Shown piece after piece: positions 1 to 5,000 of a DNA stretch of 5,000 bases. This DNA is from CAZNFR01 sp964572225 (GTDB taxonomy: Bacteria > Bacteroidota > Bacteroidia > Bacteroidales > GCA-2748055). Below the pieces are notes generated by a model, which did not search any database, was not told the origin of the DNA, and was given only the letters and a program-made list of their open reading frames with translations. Location: assembly GCA_964572225.1 (NCBI GenBank), contig CAZNFR010000153.1, forward strand, positions 1 to 5,000, given 5' to 3'. The position numbers and the translations under genes are program-made. Position 1 is the first letter of the stretch. Each line of letters starts with the position of its first letter.

Positions 1-153
1 AATCACAATAAGTCCGACCGCATACAGAACTTTTACCAACCAAAGGCTTACCAGGGATTTAAAACTAAAGAAGCGGGAGAGAAAACCTTCATCAAATTTT
101 TCGGGTGGAGTTTCCATTGAATGGAAATCCTGATTTTTTGCTTTTGAGTCCAT
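1..153 (-). CDS. Partial membrane protein, probably DUF4282 family (N-terminal 51 residues)
   Basis: Reading the minus strand from an ATG at 151-153 gives 51 uninterrupted codons up to the window edge, so the C-terminal part is missing. Residues 1-24 are polar and acidic (start MDSKAKNQDFHS). They are followed by an aromatic stretch, LSRFFSFKSLVSLWLVKVLY, and then a hydrophobic run (AVGLIVI) that looks like the start of a transmembrane helix. DUF4282 proteins are small inner-membrane proteins with a Phe-rich lead-in, an (I/V)KVLY-like motif and usually two helices. The match here is by eye and their function is unknown. A second in-frame ATG at 115-117 (residue 13) is an alternative start. 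The gene lies 101 bases downstream of the acyl-CoA synthetase stop on the same strand, with its own candidate promoter in the gap. No Shine-Dalgarno sequence is evident. Confidence 0.6.
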   Translation of the reverse strand, partial: MDSKAKNQDFHSMETPPEKFDEGFLSRFFSFKSLVSLWLVKVLYAVGLIVI

Positions 154-185
154 AGGTAGGAATTTTGAAGGGTTTAAAATTGGTT

Positions 186-212
186 CAATATAAACAGCGG
201 GTGTTAACTCAA
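186..212 (-). promoter_or_regulatory. Candidate Bacteroidota-type promoter for the DUF4282 gene
   Basis: On the minus strand a TTG (210-212) is followed after 17 bases by TATATTG (186-192), an imperfect version of the TAnnTTTG -7 box. The spacing fits the known -33/-7 arrangement in Bacteroidota. It would put transcription start about 30 bases before the ATG at 153. The -7 box lacks one T, so this is a weak call. Confidence 0.25.
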
Positions 213-217
213 GTTAA
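204..217. repeat. 14-bp dyad TTAACT-CA-AGTTAA
   Basis: Two perfect 6-bp inverted arms, TTAACT and AGTTAA, are separated by CA. The dyad covers the putative -33 TTG of the DUF4282 promoter, as expected of an operator. It is AT-rich and lacks a following T-tract, so it is unlikely to be a terminator. The regulator, if any, is unknown. Confidence 0.35.
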
Positions 218-254
218 AATTATTCTTAATTAATTTAGAGGTTTGGAAAAGATC

Positions 255-2321
255 TCATCTTTCAATCCTGATCCTGGCATCCACCACTCTGATGTTCTTC
301 CCCTTTCCAATTAAAGGGTTAAGATCAATCTCCTTAATCTCAGGCGCATTCTCCAGGAGTACGGATAGCCTTACTAAAATATCTGCAAACAGCTCCTCGT
401 CTGCTCCTTCCTTTCCCCTGATCCCCTTAATTATGGGATAGGATCTCAGAGAGGAAATCATACTTTTTGCTTCATTATGACTCAGGGGTGCAAGTCCAAC
501 CTGCACATCCTTAAGTACCTCCAAAAAAATACCTCCCAATCCGCACATCAGCAAGGGTCCGAATCCGGGTTCAAAACTGCCTCCAAGAAATAACTCTATT
601 CCCGAGAGCTGAGGTTGTATCACAACTCCTATTGCATCTTTGATCTCCATTAGCCGGGTAAACTCCCTGTCGAGGGTTTCCTGGTCTGCGATACCGGTTA
701 CAACCCCTCCTATGTCAGATTTATGTAGGGGTCCTGAGACTTTCATTACCATTGGAAATTTCAATGATCCTGCAATATCATGCAATTCTTTTCGGGAATG
801 GACCTTATACGTCTCAATAACCGGAATCCCTGCAGCATCGAGGAGGGCAAAAACCGTTTTTTCATCCAAATAACCCGGCTCACAGTCTCTCATAATAGAT
901 CTGACCTTGTGAATATCTTCCCCCTTGGACAAGGGTTCGTGGATGGCCGGTGTGGGTGTATTTCTTACCCTGACCAGTGATTGCCCCAAAAGAACTTCAT
1001 CAAAGAACAGAATATTCCCCTTTTCCCTGAATTGTTTTACTTCCTCTGCGGCAGTGCTAATGGATGGCATTACCGGAAATATGGGCTTTTTGCAGGTTTT
1101 CATTTTCTGGTCTATCAACTCATATACATCAAAAACCTCATCCAGTCCGCTGCTTCCGAAAATAATCACCACAGCGTCGATGTGATGGAAGCGGTTTTCG
1201 CAGTATTCAATGCAAAGTCCAAGCTGTTCTGCTGTTCCCGTTGCCAGAATATCGATGGGATTAGCTACCGAGGAACCGGGGTAAAGTTGTTCTAAAAGCT
1301 CCTCGGCATCTGGTCCTTCGATAGCTGGAACCTGATATCCCCCCTCCGAAAGCGCATCGGTAAGCATTACCGCTGGTCCACCTGCATGGGTAATGATGGC
1401 GATATTGTTTCCCTTAATTTCCTTATGCATAAATACCCCGCCCACAGTGGAAAGTTCCTCTCTGCTTTTACATCTGACAATCCCCGCTTTCCTGAATAAA
1501 GCATCAACCGCAGCGTCTGAACTTGCCATAGCCCCGGTGTGGGAACTGGCAGCCCGGGAGCCGGCTTCCGAACTTCCTGCCTTGATGGCAGCAATTCTGC
1601 AGCCTTTTGAAATAAGGCTGGAAGCATGCTTTAACAACTTGGCCGGATTTTGAATGCTTTCAATGTACAGTAATTTTGTCCTGGAACTGCTTTTAGCATC
1701 AAAACTGGCATCAAAGAACTCCAGCATTTCCTCCACTCCAATCTGAGCCGAATTTCCGACAGAATAAACACTGGAAAATTTCAATCCCTTTGGTATACCC
1801 GATTCCATGATAAAAACTGCGGTGGCTCCGGATCCGGAAATAAAATCACAACCCTGAGGTGACAATTCCGGGATGGGCAGGGTAAAAACAGCTTGAAATA
1901 CAGGGGTCATGACTCCAATGCAGTTTGGACCAATAAGACTGCCACCGGTTTCTTCAATCAGATCCACTACTCTGTTCTCAAGCTCAGCCCCCTCTCTGTT
2001 TTCTTCCGAAAAACCAGCAGAGACGATTATAAAAGCACGGGTATTCTTTTTTTTAGCAAGTGTTTCGACCACCGGCGGACACATTTTGGAGGGTATGGCA
2101 AGAACAGCCATATCTGCCTGGGGAATATCGCTTACGTCAGCCCAGGCCTGTATACCCTGTACCATGGTTTCTTTGGGATTAACAGCGTAAAGTCTGCCAT
2201 TGAAACTGCCGTCCCTGAGATTCTTAAGGATCTTTCCTCCGGGTTTTTTGATATTATTGGAAGCTCCGACCACCACAATCGAAGCGGGCTCGATTAACTC
2301 TCTAACAATTGAATGTACCAT
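255..2321 (-). CDS. ADP-forming acetate/acyl-CoA synthetase, fused alpha-beta subunits
   Basis: A cytoplasmic enzyme of the NDP-forming acyl-CoA synthetase superfamily, which interconverts acyl-CoA + ADP + Pi with acid + CoA + ATP. Fermenters use it to make ATP from acetyl-CoA or other acyl-CoAs. Numbered from the ATG at 2321 it has 688 residues, about normal for the fused form. A CoA-binding Rossmann domain comes first (VVVGASNNIKKPGG, 16-29; GPNCIGVMTP, 131-140). Next is a succinyl-CoA-synthetase-like ligase domain with the phospho-histidine motif SSHTGAMA (His261) and THAGGPAVML (311-320). The C-terminal ATP-grasp domain (about 470-688) carries HKSDIGGV (533-540, His533 likely the second phosphoryl-transfer site) and EIDLNPL (664-670, metal/nucleotide binding). 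An in-frame TTG at 2339 would add six residues, but it lies inside a candidate -7 box, so I prefer the ATG. Acyl substrate cannot be told from sequence. It is transcribed away from the dehydrogenase gene. Confidence 0.95.
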   Translation of the reverse strand: MVHSIVRELIEPASIVVVGASNNIKKPGGKILKNLRDGSFNGRLYAVNPKETMVQGIQAWADVSDIPQADMAVLAIPSKMCPPVVETLAKKKNTRAFIIVSAGFSEENREGAELENRVVDLIEETGGSLIGPNCIGVMTPVFQAVFTLPIPELSPQGCDFISGSGATAVFIMESGIPKGLKFSSVYSVGNSAQIGVEEMLEFFDASFDAKSSSRTKLLYIESIQNPAKLLKHASSLISKGCRIAAIKAGSSEAGSRAASSHTGAMASSDAAVDALFRKAGIVRCKSREELSTVGGVFMHKEIKGNNIAIITHAGGPAVMLTDALSEGGYQVPAIEGPDAEELLEQLYPGSSVANPIDILATGTAEQLGLCIEYCENRFHHIDAVVIIFGSSGLDEVFDVYELIDQKMKTCKKPIFPVMPSISTAAEEVKQFREKGNILFFDEVLLGQSLVRVRNTPTPAIHEPLSKGEDIHKVRSIMRDCEPGYLDEKTVFALLDAAGIPVIETYKVHSRKELHDIAGSLKFPMVMKVSGPLHKSDIGGVVTGIADQETLDREFTRLMEIKDAIGVVIQPQLSGIELFLGGSFEPGFGPLLMCGLGGIFLEVLKDVQVGLAPLSHNEAKSMISSLRSYPIIKGIRGKEGADEELFADILVRLSVLLENAPEIKEIDLNPLIGKGKNIRVVDARIRIER

Positions 2322-2336
2322 TATTTCAGTTTTGAT

Positions 2337-2344
2337 CAAAGATA
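2337..2344 (-). promoter_or_regulatory. Candidate -7 promoter box for the acyl-CoA synthetase
   Basis: The minus strand reads TATCTTTG here, a perfect TAnnTTTG match. No clear TTG -33 element lies at the usual distance. Transcription would begin near 2331, leaving a leader of only about 10 bases before the ATG at 2321. The box also overlaps the alternative TTG codon and a perfect 10-bp palindrome (TTTGATCAAA, 2331-2340). Confidence 0.4.
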
Positions 2345-2412
2345 CAAAAGCCCTGGCTTAAAGGGAATTGATTATTCTCATGAATGTTGGAAAGCATAGA
2401 CCCGATTCAGGA

Positions 2413-2443
2413 TTGGAGAATAAATCTATAAATCGTATTTTTA
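2413..2443 (+). promoter_or_regulatory. Weak candidate promoter for the dehydrogenase gene
   Basis: TTG at 2413-2415 is followed after 20 bases by TATTTTTA (2436-2443), which matches TAnnTTTG at all but the last base. The spacing suits a Bacteroidota -33/-7 promoter. It would give a leader of about 135 bases containing the hairpin and the short ORF. Confidence is low because AT-rich DNA gives such matches by chance. Confidence 0.25.
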
Positions 2444-2466
2444 AAGCCATTATAAAACCTTCTCAT

Positions 2467-2489
2467 TCTCTGGAAAAAACCTCCAGGGA
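2467..2489 (+). other. Hairpin in the dehydrogenase leader
   Basis: The arms TCTCTGGA (2467-2474) and TCCAGGGA (2482-2489) pair over eight positions, including one G-U, around a 7-base A-rich loop. No T-run follows on the plus strand, so it is not an obvious intrinsic terminator. If the promoter at 2413-2443 is real it would lie in the 5' leader. Its role is unknown. Confidence 0.35.
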
Positions 2490-2585
2490 TCAACATTGAA
2501 AGCTGGAACAAAATAGAATTTACCATCGGTCTGTAATGAAAACTACCCCCTATCAGAAACAATTTTTCACTAAAGTCCAATAGCT

Positions 2586-3530
2586 GTGAAAGCGATAATC
2601 TATAACCGTTACGGAGGTTCGGAAACTCTTGAATATGTGGATGTGGTGACCCCGAGACCTAAACAGGGAGAGGTCCTGATCAGAATCAAAGCTGCTTCGG
2701 TTAATCCGGCCGACTGGAAAGCCAGGCAGGGAAGGCTAAAAATAATAACCGGTAGAAAATTCCCAAAATATCCGGGCATTGAAGCTTCGGGGATCGTGGA
2801 AAGTGTTGGGCCCGGGGTTGAAAGTCTTAAACCCGGGGATAAAGTCTTTGCCGTGAAAAGAGATTATACTGCCGGGGCTTATGCCGAATTTTTTTGTGCT
2901 CCCGAAGAGAACTGTGTTATACTGCCGGAAAATATTGATTTTCCTGAAGGCTCAACCTTGTCGGTCGCAGGTGTTACGGCCCTTCAGTCGCTAAGAGACC
3001 ACGGCCAACTGGAGATAGGAATGAAAGTACTGATCAATGGGGCCTCTGGCGGAGTCGGAACCTACGCTGTCCAAATAGCCAGGATCCTGGGTGGAGAAGT
3101 AACCGCGGTATGCAGTAAAAAGAATCACCCCCTCGTCAGGAAACTGGGTGCTGAAAAAGCGATTGATTATCACAGGAAAAATTTTGCCGATACTTCCAGA
3201 AAATATGATATTATCCTCGATGCAGCCGGGAACCTGAAATTCCGAAAGATTAAGCATAACCTTAAAAAACAGGGAGTCCTTGTGAAGCTGAACCTCAGTA
3301 CCTCCACCTTTCTTACCCAACTTATAACCAACCTGTTTTATAAAAAAAAGCTGAGGTTGATTTTAATGAAAATTAACCGGGATGATATTAAATGGGTAAG
3401 AGACCAGATTGCTATCGGCAATCTTAAGGTGATCATCGATAAAAAATTTCCTCTCGAAAAAGCCAGGAAAGCGCACGAGTACAGTGAGTCAAGAAGGGCC
3501 AGGGGAAAAATTATCCTGAAAATAAAATAA
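2586..3530 (+). CDS. Zinc-free medium-chain NAD(P)H dehydrogenase / quinone oxidoreductase
   Basis: A cytoplasmic oxidoreductase of the MDR superfamily, quinone-oxidoreductase/zeta-crystallin type, usually labelled NAD(P)-dependent alcohol dehydrogenase. The 314 residues are a normal length. A GroES-like N-terminal domain (about 1-125) includes ASVNPADWKARQG (37-49), YPGIEASGIVESVG (62-75) and LKPGDKVFA (81-89). It is followed by a Rossmann domain with the cofactor loop NGASGGVGTYAVQIA (151-165) and ILDAAG (210-215). The catalytic-zinc Cys/His ligands and the four-cysteine structural-zinc lobe of classical alcohol dehydrogenases are absent, which fits a zinc-independent reductase of quinones or enones. 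The substrate is not predictable. The C-terminal 60 residues are rich in Lys and Arg. The start is GTG: an in-frame TAA at 2571-2573 with no ATG after it leaves 2586 as the only standard choice, and MKAIIYNRYGG matches the family's usual N-terminus. No clear Shine-Dalgarno sequence precedes it. Confidence 0.93.
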   Translation: MKAIIYNRYGGSETLEYVDVVTPRPKQGEVLIRIKAASVNPADWKARQGRLKIITGRKFPKYPGIEASGIVESVGPGVESLKPGDKVFAVKRDYTAGAYAEFFCAPEENCVILPENIDFPEGSTLSVAGVTALQSLRDHGQLEIGMKVLINGASGGVGTYAVQIARILGGEVTAVCSKKNHPLVRKLGAEKAIDYHRKNFADTSRKYDIILDAAGNLKFRKIKHNLKKQGVLVKLNLSTSTFLTQLITNLFYKKKLRLILMKINRDDIKWVRDQIAIGNLKVIIDKKFPLEKARKAHEYSESRRARGKIILKIK

Positions 3531-3618
3531 AAGCCCTTACTTTTTCCGTTTTTTAGGTTTTTGTGAACAAATACCCGTTAAGCTAAGGAGACTGCAGGGG
3601 CGGAAAGGTCAAACAACT
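3531..3618. other. Convergent intergenic gap, no clear terminator
   Basis: The dehydrogenase and nucleoside hydrolase genes end facing each other across 88 bases. The plus strand has T-rich runs (about 3541-3563), but no stable stem precedes them. The only paired arms I see, TTTCCG and CGGAAA, are some 50 bases apart. Termination may be factor-dependent. Confidence 0.4.
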
Positions 3619-4566
3619 TCAATTCCCCACCATCAGACTTTCCATTTTCTTCCAAAAATGGGACTGCATTTCCTTCACCTCAATGTCCACGTAAACATTT
3701 AGGGGTCGGTATCCGTTTTCAGGCGGACCCTCAAGAGTCTCAATTACCGCAAACTGGGGATTAAGAAAAGCTTCCACAAGTGCCACATCCCACATAATCC
3801 ATGTATTTCCGGCACTTACTTCATCCCACCTTTCAGTAAGCATTTCGGCAAGCGGATGACTCATCCCTTTCAGTTTCTTTAAGGTTTCCTCGCGGTAAAA
3901 AATCATTCGGGATGAGACATTGCCCGGGATCACATACATTTCAAGCGCTCGGGAGTTCAGCAAAACATCCAGGCCGTTGATATCATTTCTGGCATTGAAG
4001 GAATTCTTGTTCCAGGCATTCAGTTCCGGATCATACCTCATGGTTAATGCATAAACACGGATCCGCTCAATAATAGCAGGATCCTTCAATACCGCCGCTG
4101 CAACATTGGTGACTGGCCCAAGGATAATAATATTCAGTTTTTCCCCGGCCGGTGTTTTTCTTGCTTCCTCAATTATGAAGTCAACCGCGGGTGAGGTCGG
4201 AACCGGTGCCCCTTCATAATACCCCCAGGCATACCCGACCATTCGGTCACATCCTTCCGGTAAAGGGATATCGTTGCGGCCCAGCCTTCCCAGGATCTCC
4301 TCATTCAGATTCTGGGAAATCTTCAAAGTGTTGATGTTTTGCGTAGGATATATATGCCACATGGAGTCGGTGAGCAACTGAACATTATTAAAATGTGCAG
4401 AGGTAATTCCAAGCAATTCAGCCTTACCTGACGCAAGAGCGCCGGTAATAGCATAGAGGTCATCCATTTCATTTCCTGTATCTGCATCAAGGATATACCT
4501 CTTTCCCTGTGCCGAGATTCCCGTAAAAAAAATAATCAGGTAAAAACCTGCAAGAATGCGTTTCAT
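3619..4566 (-). CDS. Exported nucleoside hydrolase-like protein (divergent subgroup)
   Basis: A member of the inosine-uridine nucleoside N-ribohydrolase fold family, which splits the N-glycosidic bond of nucleosides using a Ca2+ held by an Asp cluster. Numbered from the ATG at 4566 it has 315 residues, typical of the family. Residues 1-19 (MKRILAGFYLIIFFTGISA) form a signal peptide, so the enzyme is probably periplasmic and may scavenge nucleosides. The N-terminal Asp motif is LDADTGNEMDDLYAI (26-40), two residues longer than the classical DxDPGxDD. Further motifs are ILGPVTNVAAAV (148-159), SFNARNDI (189-196) and MWDVALVEAF (258-267), with Asp260 the expected metal ligand. The classical Glu of the EFN motif is Ser189, and the classical His before the last Asp is Trp259, so substrate range is uncertain. 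An upstream in-frame ATG at 4617 would add 17 residues ahead of the signal peptide; I reject it because the shorter form starts with a normal signal sequence. Confidence 0.9.
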   Translation of the reverse strand: MKRILAGFYLIIFFTGISAQGKRYILDADTGNEMDDLYAITGALASGKAELLGITSAHFNNVQLLTDSMWHIYPTQNINTLKISQNLNEEILGRLGRNDIPLPEGCDRMVGYAWGYYEGAPVPTSPAVDFIIEEARKTPAGEKLNIIILGPVTNVAAAVLKDPAIIERIRVYALTMRYDPELNAWNKNSFNARNDINGLDVLLNSRALEMYVIPGNVSSRMIFYREETLKKLKGMSHPLAEMLTERWDEVSAGNTWIMWDVALVEAFLNPQFAVIETLEGPPENGYRPLNVYVDIEVKEMQSHFWKKMESLMVGN

Positions 4567-4659
4567 AAAGGGATATTTTAGGCTGAAAGATACTAAAAAC
4601 AACCAAACGAATACCATGACAGGAGCAATTCTTACAATAGGGTCTGATTCTATTTAACA

Positions 4660-4667
4660 TATTTTTG
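4660..4667 (+). promoter_or_regulatory. Upstream TAnnTTTG box before the fasciclin gene
   Basis: TATTTTTG is a perfect match to the Bacteroidota -7 consensus, 21 bases upstream of a second perfect match. No TTG lies at the -33 distance. It may be an alternative promoter, or part of the repeated operator-like sequence. Confidence 0.35.
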
Positions 4668-4698
4668 TTTAACTTTTTAATACTTTTGTTAAACATAA
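4663..4698. repeat. Operator-like inverted repeat at the fasciclin promoter
   Basis: The arms TTTTGTTTAAC (4663-4673) and GTTAAACATAA (4688-4698) are inverted copies matching at 10 of 11 positions, with a 14-base spacer. The perfect core is TGTTTAAC/GTTAAACA. The same sequences also form a near direct repeat, TATTTTTGTTTAAC and TACTTTTGTTAAAC, offset by 21 bases, or two helical turns. A further TTTAAC occurs at 4653-4658. Its position over the -7 box suggests a dimeric regulator site; the regulator is not in this window. Confidence 0.5.
4681..4688 (+). promoter_or_regulatory. Likely -7 promoter box of the fasciclin gene
   Basis: TACTTTTG matches TAnnTTTG perfectly and would start transcription near 4695, giving a leader of about 50 bases. 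The nearest upstream TTG (4665-4667) is only 13 bases away, closer than normal, so the -33 contact is poor. A promoter this weak in its -33 element might need an activator. The box overlaps the right arm of the dyad at 4663-4698. Confidence 0.5.
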
Positions 4699-4746
4699 TG
4701 CAGGTTTATAACGTCTAAGGGGTATGTCAAATCAAAACCATATATT

Positions 4747-5000
4747 ATGAAGACTATGAAATCAGTATTATTAGCCGTAGTGATGAGCGGATTTATTTTT
4801 GTTGGAAACGCTAATGCACAGTGTGGAACAGATAAAGAAAAAAAATCAGATATTGTGGATCTGGCTGTGAACACCGAGTTTCTGAGCACTCTGGTTGCTG
4901 CAGTTCAGGCAGGTGATCTGGTAGAAACCCTTAAGAGCGACGGACCTTTCACGGTTTTTGCTCCCACGAATGATGCTTTTGCAGCCCTTCCGGAAGGGAC
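4747..5000 (+). CDS. Secreted fasciclin (FAS1) domain protein, 3' end cut by the window
   Basis: An open frame runs from ATG 4747 to the window edge (84 full codons) with no stop. Residues 1-24 form a signal peptide: basic start MKTMK, a hydrophobic core, and cleavage predicted at NANA|QC. Cys26 follows a Gln, so this is not a lipobox and the protein is probably periplasmic or secreted rather than a lipoprotein. After a short Lys-rich linker (DKEKKSD) the FAS1 domain begins at DIVDLAVNTEFLSTLVAAV (35-53) and contains the hallmark GPFTVFAPTNDAFAALP (66-82). FAS1 domains are small folds associated with cell adhesion and extracellular matrix. In bacteria they often occur as single-domain secreted proteins whose exact role is unclear. 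An ATG at 4756 is an alternative start. The number of FAS1 domains cannot be known because the rest lies outside the window. Confidence 0.93.
   Translation, partial: MKTMKSVLLAVVMSGFIFVGNANAQCGTDKEKKSDIVDLAVNTEFLSTLVAAVQAGDLVETLKSDGPFTVFAPTNDAFAALPEG

Larger units (their letters stand above)
154..254. other. Intergenic gap between two minus-strand genes
   Basis: This AT-rich gap separates the synthetase stop from the DUF4282 start. It holds a candidate promoter (186-212, minus strand), a dyad at 204-217 and a weak AATTTT/AAAATT inverted repeat (161-166 and 176-181). I see no GC-rich hairpin followed by a T-run, so read-through from the upstream gene remains possible. Confidence 0.5.
2322..2585. 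other. Divergent intergenic region between synthetase and dehydrogenase genes
   Basis: This stretch of about 264 bases separates two genes read in opposite directions. I can support a minus-strand -7 box (2337-2344), a palindrome (2331-2340), a weak plus-strand promoter (2413-2443), a hairpin (2467-2489) and a 15-codon ORF (2536-2583). I found no protein gene of normal size and no recognisable RNA gene or riboswitch. Confidence 0.6.
4567..4746. other. Divergent regulatory region between hydrolase and fasciclin genes
   Basis: About 180 bases separate the two divergent start codons. The fasciclin side has two perfect -7 boxes within an inverted repeat, listed separately. On the hydrolase side I see only imperfect boxes: TTCGTTTG (4604-4611, minus strand) with a TTG 23 bases upstream, and TATCTTTC (4585-4592). 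Use of the former would start transcription downstream of the ATG at 4617, consistent with the start at 4566. Confidence 0.45.

Noticed and set aside
161..181. AATTTT/AAAATT hairpin as a terminator of the synthetase gene
   Set aside because: The stem is only six A-T pairs, no T-run follows on the minus strand, and it sits just before the next gene's start codon.
640..1653. Several plus-strand open frames (66-104 codons) and one minus-strand frame opposite or within the synthetase gene
   Set aside because: They are shadow frames of the real minus-strand gene, with low-complexity Ser- and Phe-rich translations and no recognisable motifs.
1909..2297. Plus-strand open frames of 93 and 134 codons opposite the synthetase gene
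   Set aside because: They lie antisense to a strongly recognised coding region, their translations look like no known protein family, and they have no promoter of their own.
2331..2340. FNR/CRP-like site at TTTGATCAAA
   Set aside because: The half-sites abut with no central spacer, unlike the TTGAT-N4-ATCAA site of FNR, so I record only a palindrome.
2991..3320. 109-codon minus-strand frame opposite the dehydrogenase
   Set aside because: It overlaps the cofactor-binding domain coding region of a clear MDR enzyme and resembles no family.
3531..3618. Bidirectional terminator between the convergent genes
   Set aside because: T-rich runs are present, but no stem of useful strength lies directly before them on either strand.
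4567..4617. Longer start for the nucleoside hydrolase at ATG 4617
   Set aside because: It would place 17 extra hydrophobic residues before an already complete signal peptide, and a weak -7 box overlaps this stretch.
4689..4889. 66-codon minus-strand frame
   Set aside because: It lies antisense to the start of the fasciclin gene and its signal peptide, and has no family resemblance.

Overview
The window looks like chromosomal DNA from a member of the Bacteroidota. Three things suggest this. Several gene starts have upstream matches to the phylum's -7 promoter box (TAnnTTTG). None of the starts has an obvious Shine-Dalgarno sequence. The proteins also have a Bacteroidota flavour: a secreted nucleoside hydrolase, a small secreted fasciclin protein, and a fused ADP-forming acyl-CoA synthetase. 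No mobile element, CRISPR array, tRNA or rRNA was seen. The assignment rests on pattern recognition, not on a search.

Layout from left to right: (1) the N-terminal end of a minus-strand membrane protein, probably DUF4282 family, running off the left edge (1-153). (2) A large minus-strand gene for a fused alpha-beta ADP-forming acetate/acyl-CoA synthetase (255-2321), with both expected phospho-histidine motifs. (3) A divergent intergenic region of about 264 bases holding candidate promoters for both flanking genes, a hairpin and a 15-codon ORF. (4) A plus-strand zinc-free medium-chain NAD(P)H dehydrogenase/quinone oxidoreductase (2586-3530). (5) A convergent 88-base gap, then a minus-strand exported nucleoside hydrolase of a divergent subgroup (3619-4566). 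(6) A divergent regulatory region with two perfect TAnnTTTG boxes inside a strong dyad, then the start of a secreted fasciclin-domain protein (from 4747) that runs off the right edge and is cut by the window.

The genes do not form one pathway. The acyl-CoA synthetase would conserve energy as ATP from acyl-CoA thioesters in the cytoplasm. The dehydrogenase is a generic redox enzyme. The hydrolase and the fasciclin protein act outside the cytoplasm. Gene orientation alternates, so only the synthetase and the DUF4282 gene could share a transcript. I see no new multi-gene system. The most interesting signal is the operator-like dyad in front of the fasciclin gene.
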